Part shown: positions 1 to 8,724 of the stretch, piece by piece
Position numbering within the stretch: the first letter of the stretch is position 1
Layout of the letters: every line of letters begins with the position of its first letter
DNA from: DTU018 sp964618175
Lineage (GTDB): Bacteria > Bacillota > Syntrophomonadia > Syntrophomonadales > Syntrophomonadaceae
Reading direction: 5' to 3'
NCBI GenBank assembly: GCA_964618175.1
Contig: CAZTZX010000010.1
Span: forward strand, 1 to 39,565
Length of the DNA: 39,565 nucleotides
Notes under the pieces: model-generated
What the model was told of the DNA's origin: nothing
Database searches by the model: none
Seen by the model: only the letters and a program-made list of their open reading frames with translations
Made by a program: the position numbers and the translations under genes

Positions 1-72
1 AGTAATAAACTGAAAAGAAGAGTCATTGCCCAAAAATATGACGATGTAGTTCAAAAGATGTACCAGAATTAG
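1..72 (+). CDS. C-terminal tail of an unidentified protein (truncated by window edge)
   Basis: The frame starting at base 1 is open for 23 codons and ends at a TAG at 70-72. The tail is basic and polar and ends in VVQKMYQN. Too little remains to name a family. It lies on the same strand as speE, 139 bases upstream, so it may belong to the same transcription unit, but an imperfect hairpin (GACACATG...CATGTGTC, about 100-153) lies between the two. Confidence 0.4.
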   Translation, partial: SNKLKRRVIAQKYDDVVQKMYQN

Positions 73-211
73 TCTTATTTTTTATTAGACCCGTGATAAA
101 TTTGACACATGGGGATCGACTTCCTCCCAGCGAGGACGATTCTCATGTGTCTTTGTTCGTGGTTAGGGTAAAACTTCAGAATAAAAAAAGACTGTAATTC
201 CCAAAAGCTAT

Positions 212-1162
212 ATGGTAATAATGTATAAGTACACTAAAAATGAAAAGGCAGGGAAGACCGTGACTACGAAAACTAATGAAGAAATCTCTACCAAACCTCC
301 TTATATCGATTTGGTTTATTCTCAGCGCTGGGATGATAACACCAAGATCTCCATTAAGATAAACCGTCATATTTATACGGAGCAGACTCCCTATCAGCGT
401 ATTGACTTCTATGAATCAGATACTTATGGTACCTTTTTCACCCTGGATGGTCTGGTGATGGTTACTCAAAAGGATGAGTTCATTTATCATGAGATGATAA
501 CTCATGTAGCCATGGCTACTAATCCAGCTATCAAGAAGGTGCTGATTATTGGCGGAGGAGACGGGGGCACTTCCCGAGAGATAGCTCGCTATCCTCACCT
601 GGAGCGCATTGATATGGTAGACATTGATGAGCGGGTCACCCGGCTTTGTCAGCAATATTTGCCACAGACCGCCGGTCATCTGGATAAAGACCCCCGCATT
701 CATCTCAATTTTCAGGATGGTTCTTCTTTCGTGGACCAGGCCGAAGAGGGGTTCTACGACCTGATCCTCGTAGATTCCACTGACCCCATCGGGGTGGGTG
801 AAGGGCTATTTACGACTCAGTTTTATCAATCCTGTTTTCGCATTATGGCGGAGGATGGGATATTGATCAACCAGCATGAGTCGCCCTATTATCAGTTCCA
901 TATTGAGGAGATGAAGAAAGCCCATAAAAAAATTCGGGATCTATTCCCGATCGTCCAGGTCTACCAGTACCACATTCCTACTTATCCCTCCGGGCACTGG
1001 TTATTTGGTTTTGCTTCCAAGAAGTATGATGCCCTCCAGGATCATAAGCCTGAAGTTTGGGAAGCGATAGGCTTGGAGACTAAATACTACAATTCCAATA
1101 TTCACAAAGGGGCCTTTGCTCTGCCCACCTATGTACTGGATCTGCTGAAATCAAGCTACTAA
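212..1162 (+). CDS. speE: Spermidine synthase (polyamine aminopropyltransferase)
   Basis: Transfers the aminopropyl group of decarboxylated S-adenosylmethionine to putrescine, giving spermidine, in the cytoplasm. Seen: the nucleotide-binding loop GGGDGG (114-119), VDIDE (136-140), DG at 169-170, and the gatekeeper motif LVDSTDP (186-192), close to the family's VDSSDP; TPYQRI (59-64) is the usual N-terminal beta-domain motif. The length fits SpeE with a short N-terminal extension. The ATG at 212 has no clear ribosome binding site; an in-frame GTG at 260 has AGGGA just upstream and may be the real start (300 residues). The gene converges on aguB and sits next to an agmatine-to-putrescine pathway, so its putrescine could be made locally. 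Confidence 0.93.
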   Translation: MVIMYKYTKNEKAGKTVTTKTNEEISTKPPYIDLVYSQRWDDNTKISIKINRHIYTEQTPYQRIDFYESDTYGTFFTLDGLVMVTQKDEFIYHEMITHVAMATNPAIKKVLIIGGGDGGTSREIARYPHLERIDMVDIDERVTRLCQQYLPQTAGHLDKDPRIHLNFQDGSSFVDQAEEGFYDLILVDSTDPIGVGEGLFTTQFYQSCFRIMAEDGILINQHESPYYQFHIEEMKKAHKKIRDLFPIVQVYQYHIPTYPSGHWLFGFASKKYDALQDHKPEVWEAIGLETKYYNSNIHKGAFALPTYVLDLLKSSY

Positions 1163-1165
1163 CAG

Positions 1166-1277
1166 TGCGCAAGTTCGGGGACGGTCCTTCGACTTGCGCT
1201 TTAACGGAATCTATATTGTAGAAATGGAAAAGCTTTCATAAAAGCGCAAGTCGAAGGACCGTCCCCGAACTTGCGCA
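1166..1277. repeat. Perfect 35-bp inverted repeat between convergent speE and aguB
   Basis: Arms 1166-1200 and 1243-1277 are exact reverse complements, with a 42-base spacer. Each arm is itself partly self-complementary (GCGCAAGT at one end, ACTTGCGC at the other) and carries a GGGGACGGTCC core. It starts 3 bases after the speE stop and ends 4 bases before the aguB stop. It could act as a bidirectional terminator, although no long T-run follows, or be a MITE-like small element. Confidence 0.9.
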
Positions 1278-1281
1278 GGTA

Positions 1282-2151
1282 TTATCTGATCCCATCATTG
1301 CTGACAATGGCTTGGTAACATTCGGGGCGGCGGTCGCGAAATACTGTCCAGGATATGCGCTGCTCTTCGACAGCATCCAGGTCAAACTCAGCGGTGATGA
1401 TCATTTCCGCAGCGCGATCGGCTTCTGCTATTATTTTCCCAATCGAATCAGTAATAAATGATGACCCATAGAAGTCTATCGTGGATGAACAGACAGTTTC
1501 GGCGCCAATGCGGTTGGCAGCTATGACCGGCATGATATTAGCAGCGGCATGACCCTGCATGCACCTTTGCCAGTGCTCTTTCGAATCCACCTCGGGTTCA
1601 TCCGGCTCGGAGCCGATGGCAGTGGGATAAAAAAGCATTTCCGCTCCCATCAGGGCCATACAGCGAGCAGATTCCGGAAACCACTGATCCCAGCATATAC
1701 CTACTCCGATGCTGCCATATTGAGTTTTCCAGACCTTGAAACCGGTATCCCCCGGGTTAAAATAGAATTTCTCCTGATATCCGGGCCCGGTGGGAATGTG
1801 AGTTTTCCGGTAGACACCCAGAATAGTGCCATCCGCATCAATAACTGCTACCGAATTATAGTAGGCCAGGTTTTTGCGCTCATAAAAACTGATCGGCAGC
1901 ACTACCTTTAATTCCCGGGCCAAAGCCTCAAAGTGCTGCACTGCTTTGTTTTCCTGCACCTCAGTCGCCAATTTATAGTATTCAAATTTCTCAGCCTGAC
2001 AAAAGTAAGGAGTCTCAAATAGTTCCTGTAATAAAATGATATGAGCACCCCGGTCCGCCGCCTGCCGAATGAGATTTTCAGCTTTGCTTATATTTTCATC
2101 TATGCTCGCCGAACAGGCCATTTGGACTGCTGCTACGATAACTTTTCTCAC
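1282..2151 (-). CDS. aguB: N-carbamoylputrescine amidase (nitrilase/CN-hydrolase family)
   Basis: Hydrolyses N-carbamoylputrescine to putrescine, CO2 and ammonia, the last step of the biosynthetic agmatine route. Seen: the nitrilase-family Glu-Lys-Cys triad at E43 (LLQELFE), K116 (YRKTHIP) and C153 (GICWDQWFPE); the 289-residue length and the CWDQWFPE motif match AguB proteins. The start is a GTG at 2149-2151, chosen because an AGGAGG lies 7 bases upstream. It is divergent from the agmatine deiminase operon, with a 400-base control region between. Because that operon also carries ptcA and arcC, the cell appears able to use N-carbamoylputrescine in two ways. A general omega-amidase or other nitrilase is possible but less likely given the neighbours. 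Confidence 0.9.
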   Translation of the reverse strand: MRKVIVAAVQMACSASIDENISKAENLIRQAADRGAHIILLQELFETPYFCQAEKFEYYKLATEVQENKAVQHFEALARELKVVLPISFYERKNLAYYNSVAVIDADGTILGVYRKTHIPTGPGYQEKFYFNPGDTGFKVWKTQYGSIGVGICWDQWFPESARCMALMGAEMLFYPTAIGSEPDEPEVDSKEHWQRCMQGHAAANIMPVIAANRIGAETVCSSTIDFYGSSFITDSIGKIIAEADRAAEMIITAEFDLDAVEEQRISWTVFRDRRPECYQAIVSNDGIR

Positions 2152-2552
2152 CTATGAACCTCCTGAAACCTAAATATGCCCTGGTAGTGATCAACTGACC
2201 TGGCAGCTTATATACTGCCTGAGAACCAGATGACTGCTACTTTTTTTGTATAGTTTACCATATCGTTGACTTCTTAGTAGTTGGAAGTGATGACATCCAT
2301 ATAGCCTTGCCCAAAAAACCATTTGCCGGGGACAGGGACAGGTATTATACTTAATAATTGTGAATCATTTTTTTACAGCCTTGGTATTATTACGGCAATG
2401 TTAAGCAGACACTTATGATAGAATCATAAAAGCTGCTAAATAGGGGGTAAAGACTTTGACTATTCAGTTAGAATTTTCTTGAGCATACCTGCCTCGGTAA
2501 CAATTGCTTTTTAGCATCTGACAGAGGTATGAATGTGAGAGGTGAATAATAG
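2152..2552. promoter_or_regulatory. Divergent control region between aguB and the agmatine operon
   Basis: No full gene here. I see a near-palindrome TATGAT-AGA-ATCATA at 2414-2428, a candidate operator, and a possible 8-codon leader ORF (TTG at 2456, TGA at 2480-2482) behind a GGGGG. A weak stem (CATACCT at 2484-2490 with AGGTATG at 2525-2531) lies just before the permease start. A GGGGACAGGGACAGG stretch near 2330 resembles the core of the repeat at 1166-1277. Promoter hexamers are not clear enough to place. Confidence 0.35.
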
Positions 2553-3920
2553 TTGACGGAAAAAAAGAAAACCTTCAGATTATATGAGGTTGTTTTATCA
2601 GTTATCACGATTGTATTTGTGGTGGAGGCCGCGTCACCGGCGGCGGCCATCGGAAATTCCCAGTATTTCTGGTGGGCATTCCTCATCCTGACCTTTCTGC
2701 TTCCATATGGACTGGTCGCTGCGGAATTAGGCAGCACCTATCAGGATGAGGGTGGTCTCTATGATTGGATCAGACGGGCCTATGGCCCCCGATGGGGCGC
2801 TCGGGCCGCCTGGTTTTATTGGATCAATTTCCCCTTATGGATGGCATCTCTTGCCATAATTTTTCCGGAAGTTCTCAGCTCAATATCCGGAATTGAGATC
2901 AGCACCTTTTGGGCTACTGTCATCCAACTGGCATTTATCTGGATCGTAGTTTTCATCAGTCTCTTCCGGGTCAGTGACAGCAAATGGGTCTTAAACCTTT
3001 CGGCAGTTATCAAGGTCTTTATCGCACTGGTGGTGGGGGGCATAGGAGTTTATGTGGCATGTACCCGAGGTATGGCTACCGAATTCACCTGGGACTCGAT
3101 GCTGCCTTCTCTTGAGCTTTCCAGTTTAGCCTACGTTTCCGTGATCCTATTCAACTTTATGGGTTTTGAAGTTTTAAGCTCCTTTACCTCGGAAATGGAG
3201 AATCCTCGCAAGCAAGTTCCTCAGGCTATTGCTGCCGGAGGAATCGCCATCGCCGCCCTGTATATATTCTCCTCCTTTGGTATTGGGGTGGCCGTTCCCG
3301 CTGAAGAGATCAACACCGCTAATGGCTTGATCGAGAGTTTACAACTATTGACGGGTTCTGCTACCGGCATCTTTATCACTATCATGGGTACCCTCTTCTT
3401 GGTTTCTTTGTTCGGAAACATGGTTTCCTGGTCTTACGGGGTCAATTATGTGGCCAGCTATGCAGCCAGAAATAACAGTATGCCGCGCATTTTCAACCGG
3501 GTAAATAAAGAAACCGGCATGCCGACCGGTGCTCCTGTTATCAATGGATTGGTAGCCTCGACTCTAGTTATAATTGCACCTTTCCTCCCCAGTCAGGATC
3601 TGTTCTGGAATTTCTTTGCTTTGAATATAGTCTGTCTCTTACTAGCCTATATACCGATATTCCCAGCCTTTCTACAGCTGCGCCGAATAGACCCTGATCG
3701 AGAGCGGCCCTTTAGAGTCGCAGGCAGTGAGTTCCGCTTAAAATTGATATCTTACTTTCCGATGTGCATACTCATTATTGCCATCCTGGTCTCAGTGGTT
3801 CCGCTGGACCTATCAATAGAGGAACTGAGTTTTAAGATCCCGCTGACTATCGGAACCATTTTAGCAATTATTGCCGGAGAGATCGTGGCAGCCCGAGCGG
3901 TCAAAATGGCCGCCAAGTAG
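2553..3920 (+). CDS. aguD: APC-family amino acid permease, probable agmatine/putrescine antiporter
   Basis: A 455-residue integral membrane protein of the amino acid-polyamine-organocation superfamily. About 12 hydrophobic segments are visible. The first helix region carries EAASPAAAIG, the usual unwound-helix glycine/alanine motif, and a GFEVLSSFTSEMENPRKQ stretch (about 204-221) matches the conserved helix 6 loop of APC transporters. The start is a TTG at 2553 with GAGAGGTG about 9 bases upstream. It heads the operon with ptcA, arcC and aguA, the set used for agmatine fermentation, where the transporter exchanges agmatine for putrescine. The substrate is inferred from these neighbours; the sequence alone shows only an APC permease. 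Confidence 0.82.
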   Translation: MTEKKKTFRLYEVVLSVITIVFVVEAASPAAAIGNSQYFWWAFLILTFLLPYGLVAAELGSTYQDEGGLYDWIRRAYGPRWGARAAWFYWINFPLWMASLAIIFPEVLSSISGIEISTFWATVIQLAFIWIVVFISLFRVSDSKWVLNLSAVIKVFIALVVGGIGVYVACTRGMATEFTWDSMLPSLELSSLAYVSVILFNFMGFEVLSSFTSEMENPRKQVPQAIAAGGIAIAALYIFSSFGIGVAVPAEEINTANGLIESLQLLTGSATGIFITIMGTLFLVSLFGNMVSWSYGVNYVASYAARNNSMPRIFNRVNKETGMPTGAPVINGLVASTLVIIAPFLPSQDLFWNFFALNIVCLLLAYIPIFPAFLQLRRIDPDRERPFRVAGSEFRLKLISYFPMCILIIAILVSVVPLDLSIEELSFKIPLTIGTILAIIAGEIVAARAVKMAAK

Positions 3921-3934
3921 ATAGCTGGATATCC

Positions 3935-3946
3935 TGAACTAGTTCA
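3935..3946. repeat. 12-bp perfect palindrome between permease and ptcA
   Basis: TGAACTAGTTCA is fully palindromic and sits 14 bases after the permease stop and 28 bases before the ptcA start. It could be a short operator or chance. Confidence 0.3.
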
Positions 3947-3974
3947 CCAATATGTGTTTTAGGAGGTATGACCA

Positions 3975-4985
3975 ATGGCTGTTCGGGACTTTATTGACAC
4001 TACGGATTTTACCAAACAAGAACTTCTGGACATCATTCGTCTGGGAATCACCTTGAAAAAGTGTATCAGTGTCGGCTATTACCCGCCCTTGCTGAAAAAC
4101 AGGAACCTGGGCATGATCTTTGAACAATCCTCCACCCGCACCCGGGTTTCTTTTGAAACGGCCATGCAACAGCTGGGGGGGCACGCCCAATATTTGGCAC
4201 CTGGTCAGATCCAACTGGGGGGACATGAATCGATCGAAGATAGCGCTCGGGTGTTGTCGCGACTGGTTGATATTCTGGTCGCCAGGGTGGATCGCCATAA
4301 GACCGTGGTTGATCTGGCCAATTATGCTACCATTCCGGTTATCAATGGCATGTCCGATTATAATCATCCTACCCAGGAGATAGGCGATGCCATCACCATG
4401 GTGGAACACCTGCCCGCCGGCAAAAGGCTGGAAGACTGTAAGGTGGTGTTTGTAGGTGATGCAACTCAGGTATGTGCTTCTCTCTGCTTCTTGACCACCA
4501 AGCTAGGCATGCATTTTGTCCAGTTTGGGCCGCAAGGTTATCAACTAAAAGAACACCACCGGACTATTGCCGAGGCTAACAGTCTGGTGTCAGGTGGCAG
4601 CTATCTGATCACCGAGGATGTAGATGAGGCTATGCAAGATGCAGACTTTGTCTATACCGATGTCTGGTATGGTCTCTATGATGCCGAGCTATCGGAAGAA
4701 GAGAGGCTGGCCATCTTTTATCCCAAATACCAAGTCAACCAGGAGATGATAGCCAAGGCCAGTCCCCAGGTCAAGTTTATGCATTGCCTGCCGGCTGCCC
4801 GTGGCGAAGAAGTTACCGACGAGGTTCTGGATGCTCCCTATTCAATCGCCTGGGATGAAGCCGGCAATCGATTGACGGCGATGCGGGCCCTACTGGTCTA
4901 TTTCCTGCGTCCCGAAGAAGGTCAACAGTTCAAGAAGGATGCTGCCAAAGCGGAACTGGATCAAGTTTTAGCCGAGATTATGTAG
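3975..4985 (+). CDS. ptcA: Putrescine carbamoyltransferase
   Basis: In agmatine catabolism it phosphorolyses N-carbamoylputrescine to putrescine and carbamoyl phosphate. Seen: carbamoyl-phosphate site SSTRTR (52-57), HPTQ (131-134) and HCLPA (270-274), shared by all carbamoyltransferases. Two features favour putrescine over ornithine as substrate: the APGQIQLGGHES loop (75-86), and the long C-terminal helical tail after residue 305, which in known PtcA proteins interlocks the trimer. AGGAGGT lies 7 bases before the ATG. It is followed after 33 bases by carbamate kinase, which would use its product. An ornithine carbamoyltransferase is the main alternative; the tail, loop and operon all argue against it. 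Confidence 0.92.
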   Translation: MAVRDFIDTTDFTKQELLDIIRLGITLKKCISVGYYPPLLKNRNLGMIFEQSSTRTRVSFETAMQQLGGHAQYLAPGQIQLGGHESIEDSARVLSRLVDILVARVDRHKTVVDLANYATIPVINGMSDYNHPTQEIGDAITMVEHLPAGKRLEDCKVVFVGDATQVCASLCFLTTKLGMHFVQFGPQGYQLKEHHRTIAEANSLVSGGSYLITEDVDEAMQDADFVYTDVWYGLYDAELSEEERLAIFYPKYQVNQEMIAKASPQVKFMHCLPAARGEEVTDEVLDAPYSIAWDEAGNRLTAMRALLVYFLRPEEGQQFKKDAAKAELDQVLAEIM

Positions 4986-5018
4986 TTAGAATTGCTCATT
5001 AAGTGAGGAGGAAATCAG

Positions 5019-5957
5019 ATGGCAAGGATCGTAGTGGCCCTGGGTGGTAACGCTCTTGGCAATGATGCTGAAGAACAACAAAAGATGATCGACAATGCAA
5101 CCCCTTCATTGATTGCTCTAATAAAGCAGAAGCATGAAATCATATTTAGCCACGGCAATGGACCTCAAGTCGGCATGATCAATCTGGCCTTCGATAAAGC
5201 CTCGCAAATAAATGATAAAGTAGCTCCTATGGATCTGGCCGAATGCACCGCCATGAGCCAGGGCTATATAGGCTATCATTTACAAAAAGGGATCGGCAAG
5301 CAGCTGCGCCAAGAAGGGCTGCCTGGCATGGCTGCTACGGTGATAACTCAGGTAGAAGTTGATATGAATGATCCCGCTTTTAAGACACCGACCAAACCAA
5401 TCGGCGGCTTTTATGATGAAGCCACCGCCCAAAAACTGATGGCCGAAAATCCTGGGATGATCTTTGCCGAAGACGCGGGACGAGGTTGGAGAAGAATGGT
5501 CGCCTCGCCGAAACCTATCGACATTGTCGAAAAGGAATCGATTATAAGCCTGCTCGATAACGGCTTTATCGTAATCGCCTGCGGAGGCGGAGGCGTCCCG
5601 GTCATCAGGGATGAGAACGGTAATTATCAGGGCGTATCAGCCGTTATTGACAAGGATCTCGCCTCAGCCAAACTCGCGGAAACTGTGGATGCCGATTATC
5701 TCTACATCCTCACCGCAGTTGATCGGGTTGCTATCAATTTTGGTAAGCCCAATCAGGAGGAACTGGTGGAAATGACCGTCACCCAAGCAGAGCAGTATTG
5801 CCAGGAAGGCCATTTCGCCCCCGGCAGTATGCTGCCCAAGGTCAAGGCAGCTGCCCAGTTTGCCAGCAGCAAACCGGGACGGCAAGCGCTAATTGCTTCA
5901 CTGGAGCAAGCACCTCTGGCTATGCAGGGGCTAAGTGGTACTGTAATTCATATGTGA
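5019..5957 (+). CDS. arcC: Carbamate kinase
   Basis: Makes ATP from carbamoyl phosphate and ADP, releasing carbamate that breaks down to ammonia and CO2; this is the energy-yielding step of agmatine (or arginine) fermentation. Seen: amino acid kinase fold motifs ALGGNALG (7-14), SHGNGPQVG (44-52), ACGGGGVPV (187-195) and AVIDKDLAS (208-216), with the lysine of DKD at the nucleotide. The 312-residue length is typical. GAGGAGG precedes the ATG by 7 bases. In agmatine operons this gene is often called aguC. A hairpin-forming repeat separates it from aguA. Confidence 0.95.
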   Translation: MARIVVALGGNALGNDAEEQQKMIDNATPSLIALIKQKHEIIFSHGNGPQVGMINLAFDKASQINDKVAPMDLAECTAMSQGYIGYHLQKGIGKQLRQEGLPGMAATVITQVEVDMNDPAFKTPTKPIGGFYDEATAQKLMAENPGMIFAEDAGRGWRRMVASPKPIDIVEKESIISLLDNGFIVIACGGGGVPVIRDENGNYQGVSAVIDKDLASAKLAETVDADYLYILTAVDRVAINFGKPNQEELVEMTVTQAEQYCQEGHFAPGSMLPKVKAAAQFASSKPGRQALIASLEQAPLAMQGLSGTVIHM

Positions 5958-6066
5958 GGATTTTGCATAATTCAATAAGTACTTCAATAGTGTCACTCTG
6001 AGCGATAGCAAAGAGTCTTATAAATGCCGTGGATCCTTTGCTGCCGCTCAGGATGACATTCTATTG
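5955..6066 (+). repeat. Small dispersed inverted repeat (TCATCCTGAG family), copy 1
   Basis: Begins at the arcC stop codon. Arms GTCACTCTGAGCGATAGCAA and its imperfect complement ending CGCTCAGGATGAC form a long hairpin. The whole unit, including the leading GAGGATTTTGCATAATTCAA, recurs in inverted orientation at 35401-35552. It lies inside the agmatine operon, so the folded transcript could affect arcC/aguA mRNA processing. Confidence 0.85.
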
Positions 6067-6135
6067 AAAACTGAAAGAAATTATTAGGATATTTGAAACC
6101 ACCGTAAACAGATCCGGTGAGAAAGGGAGATGAAG

Positions 6136-7245
6136 ATGGCCCAAACCTTAGCTACCACCCCCAAAGCAGACGGGTTCAGGATGCCGGGTGAATTTGAGCC
6201 CCATAAACAAACCTGGATGATGTGGCCGGAAAGAACCGACAATTGGCGATTAGGTGCCCACCATGCTCAGAAAGCCTATGTAGAGGTGGCCCGCGCGATC
6301 TCCCAGTTTGAACCGGTAACCATGTGTGTGTCCAAAGGACAGTACCTGCATGCCCGCGGTGTTCTGCCGCAATCGGTGCGGGTAGTCGAGATGTCCAATG
6401 ATGATGCCTGGATGCGCGACTGTGGGCCTACCTTTGTGGTCAATGATAAAGACGAAGTGCGCGGGGTGGACTGGACCTTCAACGCCTGGGGCGGGCTGGT
6501 GGACGGCCTCTATTTTCCCTGGGATCAGGATGACCAGGTAGCCAAAAAGACCTGCGAAATTGAAAACATGGCTACCTATCGCACCGAAGGCTTTGTACTG
6601 GAAGGCGGCTCTATTCATGTGGATGGAGAAGGAACCCTGTTAGTGACTGAAGAATGCCTGTTAAGCCAAGGACGCAATCCCCACCTGAGCAAAGCAGAAA
6701 TCGAACAGATGTTAATGCTTTACTTAAATGTCGAGAAAGTCGTCTGGCTCAAATGGGGCATTTTTAATGACGAAACCAATGGTCATGTGGATAATATCTG
6801 CTGCTTTGTCAAACCAGGTGAAGTCCTATTGGCCTGGACCGATGATCAAGATGATCCCCAATACGAACGCTCCCAAGCAGCTTTTGACCTCTTGATCAAT
6901 ACTACTGATGCCCAAGGCCGGCAATTTAAGGTACATAAGCTGCATATACCCAGCCCGGTGCTGATAACCAAAGAAGAGAGCGAAGGCGTAGATATCATCA
7001 GCGGTACCCTGCCCCGCAATGAGAATGACCGCCAGGCCGCTTCTTATGTCAATTTCTATATCTGCAATGGCGGTATCGTTTTTCCGCTATTTGATGATCC
7101 GGTCTACGACCGTTTGGCCGAAGAAAAGCTGAAGGAATTATTCCCAGATCGCCGGGTAGTAGGAGTATTCGCCCGAGAAATCATCCTGGGCGGCGGTAAT
7201 ATCCATTGTATTACCCAACAGCAGCCCCTAGGGATCGGCAGATAG
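6136..7245 (+). CDS. aguA: Agmatine deiminase
   Basis: Converts agmatine to N-carbamoylputrescine and ammonia; guanidino-modifying (pentein) fold. Seen, numbering from the ATG at 6130: MWPERTDNWR (31-40), NDDAWMRDCGPT (90-101), EGGSIHVDG (158-166), NGHVDN with catalytic His219 and Asp221, and the C-terminal nucleophile Cys360 in GGGNIHCIT. The length matches the family. I prefer the ATG at 6136 because AGGGAG is 6 bases upstream; the ATG at 6130 is too close to it. It completes a full agmatine-to-putrescine-plus-ATP route with the three genes before it. Confidence 0.95.
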   Translation: MAQTLATTPKADGFRMPGEFEPHKQTWMMWPERTDNWRLGAHHAQKAYVEVARAISQFEPVTMCVSKGQYLHARGVLPQSVRVVEMSNDDAWMRDCGPTFVVNDKDEVRGVDWTFNAWGGLVDGLYFPWDQDDQVAKKTCEIENMATYRTEGFVLEGGSIHVDGEGTLLVTEECLLSQGRNPHLSKAEIEQMLMLYLNVEKVVWLKWGIFNDETNGHVDNICCFVKPGEVLLAWTDDQDDPQYERSQAAFDLLINTTDAQGRQFKVHKLHIPSPVLITKEESEGVDIISGTLPRNENDRQAASYVNFYICNGGIVFPLFDDPVYDRLAEEKLKELFPDRRVVGVFAREIILGGGNIHCITQQQPLGIGR

Positions 7246-7274
7246 ACATATTTTTTGCACTAACGGAGGCTTAA

Positions 7275-8020
7275 ATGAAACTAATTTCCTGGAATGTTAA
7301 CGGTCTGCGGGCCAGTTTGAATAAAGGCTTTATGGACTTTTTCACAGCCGAACAGCCGGATATATGCTGTATTCAAGAGACCAAAATGCAGCCCGAGCAG
7401 GTGAATTTCGAGTTAGACGGCTATGAGATGTACTGGAACAGCGCTGAGAAAAAAGGCTACTCCGGTACAGCGGTCTTTTCACGGATAAAACCCCAATCAG
7501 TTATGATAAACCTCGATCAGCCCGAGCATGGCAGCGAAGGCCGGGTAATAACTCTCGAATATGAAGAATTTTATCTGGTCAATACCTATGCACCCAACTC
7601 TCAACGGGGTCTGGTTCGGCTGGACTATCGTCTGCAATGGCAGGATGATTTTCATGCTCACCTGATAAGTCTTGACACCAAGAAACCGGTAATAGTCTGT
7701 GGTGACTTAAATGTAGCCCACCAGGAAATCGATTTGAAAAACCCGAAATCAAACCACAAGAACGCCGGGTTTTCACCGCAGGAGCGGGAAAAGATGACCG
7801 CGCTCCTGGAATCAGGATTCACAGACTCCTTCCGCTATCTCCACCCCGATCAAACCGGTGCCTACACCTGGTGGTCTTATATGTTCGATGCCCGAACAAA
7901 GAACGTCGGTTGGCGCATTGACTATTTTTTAGTATCGGACAGAATAAAAGACCAGATACAAAAAGCCACCATTTATTCTCAAGTTTTGGGCAGTGATCAC
8001 TGTCCCATTGGACTGGAGAT
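7275..8020 (+). CDS. xth: Exodeoxyribonuclease III (AP endonuclease), 3' end lost in gap
   Basis: DNA repair enzyme of the endonuclease/exonuclease/phosphatase family that cuts at abasic sites. Seen: start MKLISWNVNGLRA, IQETKMQ with the metal-binding Glu, YAPNSQRG, CGDLNVAH with the catalytic Asp/Asn pair, and GSDHCPIGLE with the final Asp-His at the gap edge. 248 codons are present and the family is about 250-260 residues, so only a few codons are missing into the N run at 8021. ACGGAGG lies 7 bases before the ATG. It follows aguA by 29 bases and may be read through from that operon. Confidence 0.93.
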
Positions 8021-8120
8021 NNNNNNNNNNNNNNNNNNNNNNNNNNNNNNNNNNNNNNNNNNNNNNNNNNNNNNNNNNNNNNNNNNNNNNNNNNNNNNNN
8101 NNNNNNNNNNNNNNNNNNNN
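8021..8120. other. Assembly gap (100 N)
   Basis: Exactly 100 unknown bases, the usual placeholder for a scaffold gap of unknown length. The true content between xth and the enoyl-CoA hydratase tail is not known. Confidence 0.98.
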
Positions 8121-8143
8121 TAAAATGGATAACCAGCCCGTAG

Positions 8144-8356
8144 TATGGAAAAAAGAGAGCCACTAAACTGTCCAACGGCCCCACCAAAGCCTATGCCCAT
8201 GCCAAAGCATTGATCAATCACACCCTGCTGCAAGGGATAGAGTCCCAAATGGATATGGAGCGGTATAATATCGCCGACTGCGGCGACTCCGAAGACTTTC
8301 TTGAGGGAAGTGACGCTCTTTTTAACAAGCGCAAAGCGGCTTTTAAAGGGCAGTAA
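8144..8356 (+). pseudogene. C-terminal remnant of enoyl-CoA hydratase/isomerase
   Basis: The frame ending at TAA 8354-8356 encodes KLSNGPTKAYAHAKALI and then DFLEGSDALFNKRKAAFKG, the standard end of crotonase-family proteins (GPTxA...K at the start of a helix, ExxDFxEGxxAFxxKRxxxF at the end). A TAG at 8141-8143 closes the frame only 14 codons before the conserved part, so this is either a degraded gene or an assembly frameshift at the gap edge. If the gene is intact in the organism, the rest lies in the gap. Confidence 0.7.
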
Positions 8357-8502
8357 TGATTCCAAGTACTTGTTAGGGTGCGTGGTTGTTGTTATTATAC
8401 CTCTAAGCTCACTGATTAGCTTTTGACCAGGATCATCCAGGTTTAGTAAAGTGATATCAGTGGACAATATATTAATAAATGGAAAGCGAAGGTGTAACAA
8501 TA

Positions 8503-8724
8503 ATGCGCGAAAAGGTAAAAGCAATTTTAGATGATGTCCGCCCTGCCCTGCAAGCTGATGGTGGTGATGTAGAATTGATCGACGTTGATGATCAGGGCGT
8601 AGTGAAAGTACGTTTACAGGGAGCCTGCAGTGGATGTCCCATGGCATCCATGACTTTGAAGAACGGTATTGAAAGAGCTCTAAAAGAAGCTATTCCGCAA
8701 GTAAAGGAAGTTGTCGCCGTTTAA
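8503..8724 (+). CDS. NifU-like Fe-S scaffold protein (NifU C-terminal domain)
   Basis: A 73-residue stand-alone NifU C-terminal domain. Proteins of this type carry a labile [4Fe-4S] cluster and pass it to apoproteins. Seen: RPALQADGGDVELIDV (13-28), the family signature, and GACSGCP with Cys42 and Cys45. The ATG at 8503 is preferred because typical members begin MREKV and AAGGTG lies 9 bases upstream; the in-frame ATG at 8479 has no ribosome binding site. Neighbours are broken genes, so context adds nothing. Confidence 0.9.
   Translation: MREKVKAILDDVRPALQADGGDVELIDVDDQGVVKVRLQGACSGCPMASMTLKNGIERALKEAIPQVKEVVAV

Noticed and set aside
7997..8647. Long minus-strand frame crossing the first gap
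   Set aside because: It owes its length to the N run and is the complement of xth, the hydratase tail and the NifU-like gene.
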